DNA of 64,000 nt from Diplodia intermedia (lineage: Eukaryota; Ascomycota; Dothideomycetes; Botryosphaeriales; Botryosphaeriaceae): positions 930,001 through 994,000 of the forward strand of contig JAKEKT010000001.1 in assembly GCA_021495925.1 (NCBI GenBank). Reading direction: 5' to 3'. The notes beneath the pieces are model-generated. The model did no database searches, was not told the origin of the DNA, and saw only the letters and a list, made by a program, of their open reading frames with translations. The position numbers were made by a program, and so were the translations under genes. Below, one piece after another: positions 1 through 10,571 of the stretch (its first letter is position 1; every line of letters begins with the position of its first letter).

Positions 1-58
1 TGTAGTTCTTCTGGTCACCGTCCTCGTAGATGTTGTGGGAGCCGACGTTGGAAGACAT
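1..58 (-). CDS. N-terminus of an unidentified protein, cut by the window edge
   Basis: Only the first 19 codons are inside the window, read leftward from an ATG at 58-56. They give a hydrophilic start (MSSNVGSHNIYEDGDQKNY) with no signal peptide or membrane segment. The start is supported by a TATAAAA box about 115 bases upstream and by the untranslated, pyrimidine-poor leader between them. I do not recognise the family; short hydrophilic stress-type proteins begin like this, but that is only a guess. The rest of the gene lies outside the window. Confidence 0.55.
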   Translation of the reverse strand, partial: MSSNVGSHNIYEDGDQKNY

Positions 59-172
59 GGTTGTAATGGAAGGTTGGTTGGGTTTGGGTTTGGAGAGTTG
101 AAGAGGTTGTAGATTTGGGTAGCGCAGAGATGTGTGTTGGTAGTGCAGAGTCAGGGCGGCCGTTGAGGGTGA

Positions 173-179
173 TTTTATA
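173..179 (-). promoter_or_regulatory. TATA box of the leftmost gene
   Basis: TATAAAA on the minus strand, about 115 bases before the ATG at 58. The spacing suits a fungal TATA promoter with a leader of roughly 80 nt. The remainder of 59-485 holds this promoter and the 3' flank of the GMP synthase gene; nothing else was seen there. Confidence 0.5.
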
Positions 180-485
180 CAGGTCCCTCGCGAAGGTACG
201 TCCATGACGTCATGCGGTTGCATCATAGGTTGCCCCTCCAGCCCCTCCGCAAACGCCATCGTCCCACGCAAGATCAGCCGCTGCCCTGGGATCATCGCCG
301 GCCCAACTGGAAATCGGCCCGCACTGGGCATCATTGCTGCTTGCGCGGCTGCATTGCGCTTATCTTTCCAAGGCCCAATCGCCGAGTCTGGAACTCTATC
401 TGATGAATCTGTGCCTTTTTCCCTGAACGCCATGATTTCTGTGCCAAGAATCGCCCATCTCCACCAACCCAGCCTTGCGCTTGCT

Positions 486-2219
486 TTACTCCATCTCAAT
501 CGTGCCCGGAGGCTTGCTCGTAACTGCTACTCGTTAGCTCAACCCTCTCACCCAGTCATGTCGCTGCACTTACTGTCGTACACCACACGACACACGCCGT
601 CGACCTCGTTCACAATTCTCCTGCTGACACGCTTCAAGAACTGGCCGTCGAAGGGGAACCAGTCAGCCGTCATGAAATCCGTCGTCTCAACCGCGCGCAG
701 AGCGATGACCTGCGCGTGCACGCGCTTATCACCCATCACACCAACCGCCTTGACAGGCATCAGGGCAGCGAAAGCCTGCGAGATCTGCCTGTAAAGGCCA
801 GCCTTCTTGATTTCCTCGATGAAAATGTGGTCAGCGTGACGCGCAATCTTGACCTGCTCCGGAGTGACCTCGCCCAGAATGCGAATAGCAATACCGGGGC
901 CAGGGAAGGGGTGGCGCCAGACGAGCTCCTCCGGGATGCCCAACTGAGTGCCGAGCTCGCGAACCTCGTCCTTGAACAGCTCGCGAAGGGGCTCGATCAG
1001 CTTGAGGTGCATACCCTCCAGCAGACCACCGACGTTGTGGTGAGTCTTGATGGTCGCGCTGGGGCCCTTGAAAGAAATGCTCTCAATGACGTCGGGGTAG
1101 AGAGTGCCCTGCAGCAGCCACTCAATCTCGCCGGCCTTGGGCGTGTTGGCAGCCTCCGAGGCGATCCTCTTAGCCTCCTCCTGGAAAACCTCGATGAAGG
1201 TGTTGCCAATGGCCTTGCGCTTCTTCTCAGGGTCGTCGGTGATGCCCTTGAGCTTGCCGAGGAAGCGGTCGCTGGCGTCGACAACAGTCAGGTTGACCCC
1301 AAGGTGCTTGCTCAGAGTCTCCTTGACAATGGCAGCCTCGTTGAGCCTAAGCACACCGTTGTCGACCAGGACGGCGTGGAAGCGGTCGCCAATGGCCTCC
1401 TGCATCAGCTTGGCGGCAACGGTGGAGTCAACACCACCGCTAACCGCACCAATGACCTGACCCTTGTCGCCGACGAGAGCGCGAATGCGGGCAATCTCCT
1501 GGTCGACGAACTTGGCCATGGTCCAGTTCTGGTTGGCACCACAGATGTTCACTGCAAAGTTCTTCAGGAGCTCCTTGCCGCGCGGGGTATGAGTCACCTC
1601 CGGGTGGAACTGAATGCCAAAGTATTGCTTCGAGCCGTGGGCAATGCCAGCGAAAGGAGCGTTGTCGGTGGTGGCGAGGATCTCGAAGCCGTCGGGAAGC
1701 TTGGAGAGCTTGTCACCATGCGACATCCAGACCTCGAGGTCTTTCTCAAGGCCCTCGAAGAGCTTATCGATGTGGGCGCCCTTGCCGGGGTGCTTCTCAA
1801 CCTTCAGGTAGGCGTGGCCGTACTCCTTCTTGTCGCCGGCAGAGACACCCTGCTTGTCGTGGTACCAGGCCATCTCCTGCAGACCGTAGCATATACCCAG
1901 AACAGGCACGCCCAGCTCGAAGACAGCCGGGTCGGCGTGCGGCGAACCATCCTCGTAAACGGAGTAGGGCGAGCCGGACAGGATGACACCCTTGGGCTTC
2001 CAGCTGAGATCAGCGATCTTCTGGGTGCACGGGAGCATCTCTGAGTAGACATTGAACTCGCGCAGGCGGCGGGTGATCAGGTGCGAGTACTGAGAGCCTT
2101 TTTCGCGGTGTTAGTCACAGCATGGCAGTCTCGCGCGACGGAGAAGTACCGAAGTCCAACACCAAGATGGTGTCGAACGTCTTGTGAGGCTCGATGGGGA
2201 GCTCGCCGGTGCCTGCCAT
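486..2219 (-). CDS. GUA1: GMP synthase (glutamine-hydrolysing)
   Basis: Converts XMP to GMP using glutamine and ATP, the last step of de novo guanylate synthesis in the cytosol. Three exons: 2219-2150, 2097-574 and 523-486, giving 543 aa, close to the yeast enzyme. The class I glutamine amidotransferase domain comes first, with the nucleophile Cys near residue 93 in GICYGLQ and the His-Glu pair in QFHPEVTH. The ATP pyrophosphatase P-loop SGGVDST follows near residue 240, then the GMP synthase dimerisation domain. The first intron (2149-2098) splits the Gly of LVLDFGSQYS. The last intron (573-524) precedes a 38-nt exon encoding the conserved tail ITSKPPGTIEME; an unspliced reading stops early and loses it. 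The gene diverges from BCP1 across about 310 bases. Confidence 0.97.
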
Positions 2220-2531
2220 TGTGACTGTGGGAAGTGGGTGGGAGTGGTGGGGACGGCGTTCTGCGGGCTCTGGAGAGTGTTGCAGACGCAGAGGGGAGAG
2301 GGCTAGTGGGTGACGCGCCAGAGAAAAAATATTGGAGGGGCGCCGCGTAGGGCTGATCTACCGCGGACTACTTGCCGATAAGATAATCAAAGAAGTGGCC
2401 GGCCTGCCCCGCCGTCGCAGCGAGCACTCTAGCCACGACTAAAACCCTACCCTGGCTCCGGTTTTCTTTGGATTCAAAACCTCCGCTCGCCGACGCCGCT
2501 CACGAAGCATTCCGCGCGCACATCTGCAGCA
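2220..2531. promoter_or_regulatory. Shared divergent promoter GUA1 / BCP1
   Basis: A 312-base interval separates the start codons of two divergently transcribed housekeeping genes, so both promoters must lie here. It is GC-rich with a short AT-rich patch near 2323-2334 (aaaaaatatt). I saw no clear TATA box, which fits constitutive genes. Confidence 0.5.
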
Positions 2532-3578
2532 ATGGGCAAAGACAGCAGGAAGAGAAAGGACCCCGAGGAGCTGGGCGATGCTCCACCGCCCAAGAATCAC
2601 GCCGAAGACGACGATGACGAGAGCGACGAGGTGCGTTGTCGGCTGCGCGCGCGCCTGGACATGGGCGAAACTCGATTGCTAATGCGCGGCGGCAAGCTCT
2701 CAGGACATTGACATGGTCAACGTCGACTTCGAATGGTTCGACCCGTCGCCCGATGTGGATTTCCACGGCCTGAAGACCCTGCTGCGCCAGCTCTTCGACG
2801 TCGACAACCAGCTGTTCAATCTGTCCGAGCTGGCCGACATGATCCTGGCCCAGCCGCTGCTGGGCTCGACGGTCAAGGTCGACGGCATCGAGTCGGATCC
2901 GTACGCCTTCCTCACCGTGCTGAACATGCGCGAGCACAAGGTCCGCCCTCCGCGATACTTGCAACCCGCAATAGTGTGTGCTAGCAGCCCGGCTGACCTG
3001 AAACGCAGGACAAGCAAGTGATCAAAGACCTTGCGAAATACTTCACCCAGAAAGCCTCCTCCTCTTCGCCGGCCCTCTCCCAGCTCCCCGCCCTCCTCGA
3101 CCCCTCCTCCCCCGCCCAGGTCGGCCTCATCCTGACCGAGCGCTTCATCAATATGCCCTCGGAGATCGTGCCACCCATGTACACCATGCTGCAGGAGGAG
3201 ATCGACTGGGCCTTGGAAGAGAAGGAACCCTACCAGTTCTCACACTACCTCGTCGTCTCCAAGACCTACCTGGAGGTCGAGTCGAAGCTCGACATGGAGG
3301 ACAACCGACCCAGCAAGAAGAAGAGAAAAGACGGCAGTGGTGGTGCCGAGGTCTTCTACTTCCATCCCGAGGACGAGGTGCTGCACAAGCACGCGCTGGC
3401 GCATGCAACGTACGAGTATACCAAGCAGGGCGAGGAGGGTGCGTCGGACGCAAAGAGGGCGTTCCAGGACGCAGGAATCAAGCCAATGGGCCACCTGATG
3501 TTGATTGAGGCGAGCAAGTTCGCTGGCGCCGTCAAGGCGGTGGCTGAGTACATCGGCGGTCCTGCTGCTCAGGCATAG
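2532..3578 (+). CDS. BCP1: BCP1/BCCIP family nuclear export and ribosomal protein chaperone
   Basis: In yeast, Bcp1 is a nuclear protein that chaperones ribosomal protein uL14 (Rpl23) and is needed for nuclear export of Mss4; BCCIP is the animal homologue. Three exons: 2532-2630, 2704-2940 and 3009-3578, both introns in phase 0, giving 301 aa (yeast about 283). The start MGKDSRKRKD is a basic, nuclear-localisation-like stretch, followed by an acidic run (DDDDESDE). The family core follows: VDFEWFDP, then FNLSELADMIL, then the end region GIKPMGHLMLIEASKF. A lysine-rich loop near residue 210 (SKKKRKDG) could be a second nuclear signal. It ends convergently with a small GPI-type gene, 339 bases apart, and nothing was recognised between the stops. 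Confidence 0.93.
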
Positions 3579-3917
3579 TTGCTCTTGATGCTGAAAAGAA
3601 TCGCAAACAAAAAAGGCACTGACTTCCATGGAGAGCGAAGATACCAAAAGTTAAATGGAAGAAGCCATGTGTGATGATAATTTCTCATTTCCTTTTTGCA
3701 TTATGCCTCTCTGCGTCCCGTTTCTTTCTCTAAACGCGTCCTAAGGATGATCCCCCAGTCGCTGGTGAATCCATATTCACTAGGTCCGCAGCTCCAATTC
3801 GATCATCACAACTATCCTGCCAGTCAAGTTGATTTCAGGTTGACCTAGAACCGCATCAGCGGACCTTGCTCCCATCTCGTAGAGTCTCTTGAGTTCAGAA
3901 CCTACCTCTTTTTCCTC

Positions 3918-4244
3918 CTAGGAATTCGCAACAAGCGAGGCCAGAAAGCTCAAGCCCATGGGGAGCAAGGCTGACGATGCCAAGTGAGTGGTGGCTCCGT
4001 TGTTGATGTACGTGCAATTGTAGCAATTGTCACCACCGTCCTTGCTGTTGTCCTGGTCGCCCTTGGGTTTTTTCTTCTTGTCCTCGACTGTTACGTTCAC
4101 GTCAAGAGCGACCGTGACATTGATGGTCGTGATGTTGGCGGTGAGAGCGTTCTCTTGGGCAACTATGAGAGGCAGGAGGATCTGGAGGGCGACAAGAAGG
4201 ACGAGGACAGCGTACGCAGTGCGGAGGATGGTGGTGAGCGCCAT
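3918..4244 (-). CDS. Small secreted, probably GPI-anchored glycoprotein
   Basis: A single-exon gene of 108 aa. The first 29 residues look like a signal peptide with a long hydrophobic core (AVLVLLVALQILLPLIV) and a likely cleavage after Ala29. The mature part has four N-glycosylation sequons (NIT, two NVT, NCT), a lysine-rich centre (KKKKPKGDQD) and one close cysteine pair, CYNC. The last 25 residues form a small-residue plus hydrophobic tail (ASSALLPMGLSFLASLVANS) typical of a GPI attachment signal. A TATATAAA box lies 118 bases before the ATG. I do not recognise a family; a cell-wall or surface protein is inferred from topology only. An alternative is a small secreted protein with a spurious C-terminal tail. 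Confidence 0.65.
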   Translation of the reverse strand: MALTTILRTAYAVLVLLVALQILLPLIVAQENALTANITTINVTVALDVNVTVEDKKKKPKGDQDNSKDGGDNCYNCTYINNGATTHLASSALLPMGLSFLASLVANS

Positions 4245-4361
4245 TGCGGATGTGTGTTGGGGTCAGAAAATTGGGTGACGGGCGAAGAAGCTGGGATGTC
4301 TGAGCTTGGGATGGTTGAAGAAGTTTGGAAGTTTGTGTATGACTGAAGGTAGCCGAAGGGG

Positions 4362-4369
4362 TTTATATA
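4362..4369 (-). promoter_or_regulatory. TATA box of the small GPI-type protein gene
   Basis: TATATAAA on the minus strand, 118 bases upstream of the ATG at 4244. A strong TATA box suggests a regulated rather than constitutive promoter. Confidence 0.6.
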
Positions 4370-5069
4370 GAAGCCGAAGGTGCTTACGCAAGGCCGGGCC
4401 ACTGAATGTCAACACCGAGCACAGAGATATCGATTGTTGGATGATCACCTTAGTCTTCTTTTATAACCCAGCTGTTGTTGGCTTGTTGCCTACTAGAGGC
4501 TTGCCTGCTCATGTGCGGCTTGAATTTTAAGAGTCCCGCTACGATTGCATTCTTCGACAGCCAGGAAGAATCCGATACTAGTTAAGCTTGTGGATGATAG
4601 AAAGCACGGGGGCCGACTCTAAAATATTCGCTTCGCAGTACATGAATACCTTTACCACTTGCCGAGCAGACCAAGATTAAGGAAATTCACTGCAGATGCC
4701 GTTGCATGGTTTCAAAAGTAAATGCAACTTAGGGTCCATAGTTTGATTGGTTGAAAATCAAGCCTCGACGGCGGGTGGCAAAAGAAATTGCCCACCCGCA
4801 TTTGCCTCACAAAAACAGAAAGACTACCAGCAAACATAAAGTCCACAAGCAGTCAGGTCCATAAATGACCACCAGATAGCTACATCCAATCAAGTATGCG
4901 ATCATTTCAACATCATTCAAGTGCTTCCATTCCGATCGTACCTGAAACGACAGGCAAGCTACGTATAACAAGACATCATCTTAACTACCTCCGTCTCGCA
5001 GATAATTGGTATCAACACGCCTCTTTAAACGCCCTAACCGACCCTTCCTTTTTGTTTGCTCCATCCGCC
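4370..5069. other. Intergenic region with one repeat-family fragment
   Basis: Separates the small secreted protein gene from the 3' end of MCM6. AT content is moderate and no gene is supported. It contains one end of the dispersed foldback repeat at about 4755-4812. Confidence 0.5.
4755..4812 (-). repeat. Foldback repeat family, copy 1 (one end only)
   Basis: On the minus strand this reads TGAGGCAAATGCGGGTGGGC followed by AATTTCTTTTGCCACCCGCC. This matches the tail seen in the copies at 22.2, 26.85 and 18.45 kb. The segment is itself a stem: GGGTGG pairs with CCACCC around an AT-rich loop. The central hairpin of the family is missing here. Confidence 0.7.
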
Positions 5070-8034
5070 TTACATATCCTCCACAGCACAATTAGGGTGC
5101 ATGACATATACCGCCTTAGCATCACGCTGTTGTTCCTCGCCGTCTTCCATAAGACCTTCACCACGGATCTGCATAAGGATGTTGTCCTACGAGCCTGTTA
5201 GCAATGCATGTTTGTAAGGTCGGGTGGGGACAATTACCTTGACCATCCTCTTCAGCACCCTCTTTGCCAATTCCCTCTCTTCCTCCAAGTCTTTTTGCGT
5301 TTCTAGCTCCGCCTCCTTCTGCTCCAGGTACCACACAAGCAGCTCCTCCTCCTCAACACCATCCTCCGCTGTGGCAGCATCCGAATTCACCCGACGGACC
5401 ATCATGTTTAAGATAGACATGTAGTGGTCGTAAGTGATCTTCTTTCGCTCCCTTTGAGGTGCCGGAGTAGAGGCCTCGGGCTCCTCTCCGGCATTGGCAT
5501 CGCCCATTTCCGCATCAGCGCCCGCCTCGGCGTCCGCGGCGGCAGCCTCATCATCATCCTCAACCTCAACATCGTCCTTTTCCACGGAGATAATCGACTG
5601 GCGGAGAAGGTTGAACGCCTCGCGCACAAACTCGGGGGTGACTTCTGTGACGCAATTGGCTTTGGCGATGGCCTCACTGAGACGAATCATTGACTCGAGC
5701 TGACGGACGGTAATACGGTAGCTGTTGCGACCGATGCCGCCCTGGGCGTCATCGGCACGCAGCTCCTTGTACCTCTCAACGAGGGTCGTCTTGGCCTCAG
5801 GGGTAAATTCAGGCTTGAAAGTGCGGGCGAAGCGGATATAGCGTTGCAGCTGTTCAGTACTGAACTCTGGTTGTACTGCATCGTCGCGGAGGCGGTGGAT
5901 GCCGACAATGTGCTCGGCCAAGTGACGGTCGACGCTTTCCTCGCACTCGTCCAGAACAACGAAAAAGAGATCGAAACGGGACATGATGGGAGCGCTCATA
6001 TTGACGTTGGCTCGGAGGGTGGTCTTCCGGTTGTAGCGGCCTCCGACAGGGTTCGCTGCTGCGAGGATAGAAGTACGAGCGTTAAGAGTGGCCTGGATAC
6101 CGGCCTTGGCAATGGAAATAGTTTGCTGTTCCATAGCTTCGTGAATGGCAACCTGATCCGCGATATCCATCTTGTCAAACTCATCAATGGCGCAGATTCC
6201 ATTATCTGCCAACATCAACGCACCGGCTTCAATAGTGAAGTCTCCTGTCTCCTCGTCCTTGACTACGGCAGCTGTGAGACCGGCGGCAGAAGAAGCTTTC
6301 CCGGATGTGTAGACGGCCCGAGGCAGGAAGGAACAGATGTACTTGAGGAACTGAGACTTGCTAGTACTGGGATCGCCGACAACGCAAATGTTGATGTCAC
6401 CTCTCAAAGCCATGCCCTCAGGAGTGACCTTGCTGACGCCGCTCATCAGCTGGAGAAGAAGACCCTTTTTGATGACTTGGTGCCCATAAACCATGGGTGC
6501 GATCGAGTCGACCAAGCGCATGAAGATATTGTTGGTGTGGACCATGTTGCGGAGATCCTCAATTTCGGCCGGCGAAAGAGTAGCAAGGTATTCCGCCTGC
6601 GCCTCCTCCCCGGTTTGCGAAACTTCCGAGGGTGCAGTCTGGTTCAGCGAAGCGAGGATGTTGCCGGCCTGTCCGTGGAGTTGCTGTGTCGCGCTCTGGC
6701 CTGGAGTCGAAGTATCTGGAGTAATCATGCAGGCAAGGAAAGCCATCCTGTACGTCAGATCTCTCACACCAAGCGCCTTCAGTCCCGAGACGCCACTGCC
6801 GCCAACATCGTTACCCCTAGGCATGTTGGTGTTGTCCCTAGTGGCCTGGGGTCCAGTTCCAGGAACGCGGAATTGGCTGACATCAGGAATGACAATGGCA
6901 GTACCAGTGAAGATGCACTTCTCTCCGGCCTTTGCACGGTCGACCATTTCACCGCGCAGGATAACATCAATTGTCCGAGGCATGCTGCCAGTGGGGATCT
7001 CCGAACTGTTCTCCTGGATGCGTACCTTCTGCCAATCGACAAAAGTGCTTTGCCGGATATCCAATCGCCAGCCGACGCGGTTACCGCAGGTCAGATTGGG
7101 GCATTGTGTGGGTTCCGTGTAGCGGAAAGTCTGCTCAATGTTGGGAACGACGGCATTGCAGACTTCGCAAACAAATGTGGCGAGTGACAGCTCAGGACGC
7201 ACTTCTGAGGTTCTTGTGACGGTACCAGAGATGGAAAGAAGCTTTCCAATCGAAGACGTGCGCAGCTGTCGGACACGGCTAACCAGCGGTAAGTTGTAAA
7301 AGGCCAGCGCGAAAAGCTTGTCAGTCTGCTGGTTGGGCGTTTTGCTGGACTGCTTGGAGTCATCGCCCGCGGAGTCGCCTGCTGAGGAGGTAGCGGCAAC
7401 GGAGGATGTCGAGTTGGGTTGTCTGTGCTCTCTAAAGTATTCCGGCTCGTACTTTGCGATCAGGTTGTTGAGGGATCGGACCATGTATGGAAGGAAGCGG
7501 TAGTACTCGTTCGCAATAGCGTTCGCGACGACGCCATCCTCATGTCTCATAAGGTGAGTGAAGTCGATGTAGAGGGTAGATAGGCCGTAATGGCGCATGC
7601 CATTGATCTGGGCTATGTAGTACTTGTCGGTAGTCTGGACACTCGATGCCGGTGCGCCCGATGAGCTAGGCTCTTCTGTGTAACTATGACATGTCAGCGC
7701 AATTGGCTCAGTCTAGAACCGCTAAGTAGGCATACATCTCAAGGAACTCTTCGAATCTTTGCGCAAGAGTCTCGCCAGTAACATCGACAACACGCGGAAT
7801 GTCTGATCGCGGTCCCGCTGAGCGACGGGCAGTCCCTCTTGCTCCCACAACTTCATCGTCGGGAAAGCCTTCTACGTCGCTGTTTGCGCCAGCACTCTCG
7901 GACGGCGGGCCTCGTGGTCTGGAAGAGGAGCGGACGCGGGGACGTCTTGGAGTTTGGGATGCTGCCGATGCGGGGGTAGCGGCGTCCAGACCGAAATTGT
8001 CGGAGCCAACGACGGCGTCAACTAGAGAAGACAT
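5070..8034 (-). CDS. MCM6: DNA replication licensing factor MCM6
   Basis: A subunit of the MCM2-7 replicative helicase, loaded at nuclear origins. Three exons: 8034-7736, 7683-5238 and 5186-5070, giving 953 aa. Visible in order: a Ser/Arg-rich disordered N-terminus; a zinc finger (CEVC near 272, CPNLTC near 294); the AAA+ core with Walker A GDPSTSKS near 536, Walker B IDEFDK near 599 and arginine finger MSRFDLFF near 670; an acidic linker; and a C-terminal winged helix. The segment QENSSEIPTGSMPRTIDVIL and the overall length identify MCM6 rather than MCM5. The first intron splits an Ile codon before YTEEPS. The last precedes the 38-residue exon starting DNILMQIRGEG, which completes the winged helix. 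The first exon starts at the ATG before SSLVDAVVGS. Confidence 0.96.
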
Positions 8035-8988
8035 GTTGACGACAACAAAAGGGCGATATGTGGGGAAACGAGACGAGCTGTGAGTGTTTGGGGGAGCAGA
8101 CGCAGCTGCCGTGTTTTCAGCAGGAAAGCGCGCCCGGGTGAGTTTCGGAGCAGACGCGTGCTGTCGCGTCGCGTTCTGTCGCGTGTCATGCACGGACTTC
8201 AATAGGTCGCCCGTTTTCGGACTAGCTCATTATGTCGAAACTCGCAGCATTCTTTTCTCACACGAAGTCCCTGTATTACGCTCGCACTTCCGGAGAGTAC
8301 AATCTGCGGTTGATTCGCTGAGATTCAGAGAGGGGCCTAGTGCTGATAGTTTACAGAAACGCGATATCAGATGGAAGGCAACATTGGGTCTTGGTAACTA
8401 ACCCATGGCACTTCCTCTCCTCGAGCAAAGCCTCTTGCAGCGCTAGCTGTCGTGTTTCCATTGGCATTGCAGGTGTTCGACACTTGAATGGCCAAGTTAG
8501 AATGTTTCGTATGTCTATTCGGGGTCCCCTCTCGCATTAGATGGAGAAGGTACGGCTTATCACCTTCCAAATGGTGCAATAGTTGCTCGGGTGTTTCTCC
8601 GGTCGTAGCTGATTAGTTCACACAGAAGTAAAGATAGCCTCCTACCTGCACCTTGTGGTTGCTGACAGTGCTGATTGTGATTCAATGATAGAACAAATGC
8701 AATACCAAGCACGCGGCAAGCAGCTACTGAGATTGCTAAACTTGACCCCACAAACCATACAACTTCGACTCGAATGTGGGAATCCGCTGCAACGACACCA
8801 TCACCTTTCCGTGGTCCACTGAAGCTGCAGTGCGTCAATGGACGAGAAAAAACACCTAACGATACGTATTTGTCTTTGGCGTTAGCATTGAAGCAGGAGG
8901 GTATCACAGCATAGCCCGCCGATCAGCACAGCATCCGGACGCGCAAAACGAAAGGATACCAAGCAAACACTCCCACTGGCGTCCCTCA
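8035..8988. other. Intergenic region upstream of MCM6
   Basis: About 950 bases between the MCM6 start and the tRNA gene. It must contain the MCM6 promoter. Several short open frames exist on both strands but none has a recognisable protein or good splice context. No repeat or RNA gene was seen. Confidence 0.4.
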
Positions 8989-9008
8989 CCACCAGGGTGA
9001 GCGCGAGC

Positions 9009-9013
9009 AAAAA
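9009..9013 (-). terminator. RNA polymerase III terminator of tRNA-Thr
   Basis: A run of five T on the minus strand, five bases past the discriminator base of the tRNA. This is the usual Pol III stop signal. Confidence 0.75.
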
Positions 9014-9017
9014 GATA

Positions 9018-9089
9018 TGCCCCCTATCGGAGTCGAACCGATGGCCTCGACATTACTAGTGTCGCGCTCTACCACTGAGCTAAAGGGGC
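9018..9089 (-). tRNA. tRNA-Thr (anticodon AGU)
   Basis: A full 72-nt cloverleaf on the minus strand. The acceptor stem GCCCCTT pairs with AGGGGGC (one G-T pair), followed by discriminator A. The D arm is GCTC/GAGC. The anticodon stem CGACA/TGTCG carries loop CTAGTAA, so the anticodon is AGT (read as IGU after editing). The T arm is ATCGG/CCGAT with loop TTCGACT, and contains the Pol III B box GGTTCGACTCC. There is no intron and CCA is not encoded, as expected in eukaryotes. It is the only tRNA gene I found in the window. Confidence 0.97.
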
Positions 9090-9114
9090 TTGTTGTCACG
9101 AAACCCTGGTGGTT

Positions 9115-10571
9115 GATCCGGAGTGGACCAGACACTTGTTGACAAACCAGTCGGCTGACTGTCGTTATGAAGAGGTCATCCAGGAAATAAGCAGTCGACA
9201 GGGCGAACGAGTGGAATGAAGCCCGAACCCCTTTTTCCTTGCATGCGTAGTGGTCGGTTTTGCTTTGGGTGGAGCAACTTTTTTTCCCTGCGCTGGGACG
9301 TGCGTTTGCGGACGCGGGAACCAGGCCGGCCGAGGAACAACCGTGCGCAGTGCTCGCGGATGGATCTCGGGCGCGTAGCGACCAGATGAGCGAGCGCGTA
9401 GCTGAGCCGCGGACTCGAAGGACTGCATGATTGATGAGTCCGGGGGTGCTGGTTGGGTGCCTGGAAGAAGAAGGTGAGGGAGGTTGGAGGGATGATTGTG
9501 GGACGAGTGGGGTGAAGACGCTGTCAAAGCCCGTTTGCCTTGCGGTTGCGTCATCCTGGCAACAACTTCCTTGGCTGGCACTAGAACCAAATCGAAGACA
9601 GAAGCCCACGCATGTATTGCCGACAAGTCGCTGAAAAAGAAGATACTTAGTCTTCTTGTTCTGTCTATATCTGAGGTCTGTACAGCTCGTGCTTTCCTCT
9701 GGGCCCCTGCTTCAAACGGCTTGTTTGTTATATGTTCATAAAGGACGAACACTTATGGTATCCCCGGCTAGTTGTTGCCATGCATGTACTCCCTACTTTA
9801 GATATCGAGGCTCGGATGGAGACATATGTAAATGCGAAAGCAAAGGTGTGTCTGAACCATGAAAGATATGAACTGCTGGGGAGATATGAAAAGGATATTG
9901 TGGAAGTGCAAGACCGGGCTCTTCCAAGAAGTGACACAAGCTTCTTGGCTAGCGCTGGGAGTATTTTAGAGTGCAAGGCCTGCAGTATGTTTTCCTCTGG
10001 TGGTTGCATTGGCAAGAGAGGACGCGGGCGGGAAATTAGTACAGCGCCCGCTTATGAAACCACCACCGACTACGCAGAACGAGAGCGTCGGGTGCAACAA
10101 TGTGCGGCCGGAGCCGCTCAACGGCAATGGCTCATGCGGTCATACAACGCGGTGACCCGAGCCTACAGGCGCACGAGAATAAGCAAATATCGGCCTTCAG
10201 CATCGGGCGTCTTGTGCCTATGCTTGACGCGTTTATACAAGATCATCAAAGCAACGTTATGTGCAAGGGGATGTAGAGGTGGGTATCTTTCTCATTCTCT
10301 TCTTGATTCGTGAATCGTTCATCTACATAGCCATTCTCCATGGCTTCCGGCAAGTACCGGTTAATCCTTGACCGGTGCGGATCCGACTTCCCAAAGGGTT
10401 TGTAATCCCATATGCTTGCTTTTCTTGACTCCATTAGGTTGCGATCGGTCGAAGCAAGGGCTTCTCCGCCGGTCGACGCCTCCTGAGTCGTTCTTGCCCA
10501 GTCTCATCGGGGGCTTCGTTGATTAAATAGAGAAAAGTGAAAAAGTATGTACATGTAAATTTTGAGATGCT
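9115..10571. other. Intergenic region, no supported gene
   Basis: About 1.45 kb between the tRNA gene and the 3' end of the receptor-like gene. One plus-strand frame (9732-10313) and one minus-strand frame ending at 10246 are open but show no recognisable domain, signal peptide or conserved motif. The minus-strand frame has a more protein-like composition (WDYKPFGKSDPHRSRINRY) and is listed among the findings. Confidence 0.4.

Larger units (their letters stand above)
8989..9116. repeat. Short inverted repeat flanking the tRNA gene
   Basis: ACCACCAGGGT at about 8989-8999 and its reverse complement ACCCTGGTGGT at about 9104-9114 bracket the tRNA-Thr gene about 20 bases from its 3' end and 15 from its 5' end. 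The arms are 11 bases and appear perfect. Confidence 0.55.

Noticed and set aside
716..2044. Long open frame antisense to GMP synthase
   Set aside because: It is the codon-bias shadow of a certain gene; the protein is Leu/Val/Asp-rich without domains.
5844..7187. 447-residue open frame antisense to MCM6
   Set aside because: It is fully inside the MCM6 coding exon on the other strand and has no recognisable motif.
5070..8034. First reading of the helicase as MCM5
   Set aside because: The zinc-finger region, the segment IPTGSMPRTIDVILRGE, the length of 953 aa and the acidic linker fit MCM6 instead.
9732..10313. 193-residue plus-strand frame between tRNA and receptor gene
   Set aside because: No domain, no promoter signal, no related sequence that I recognise.
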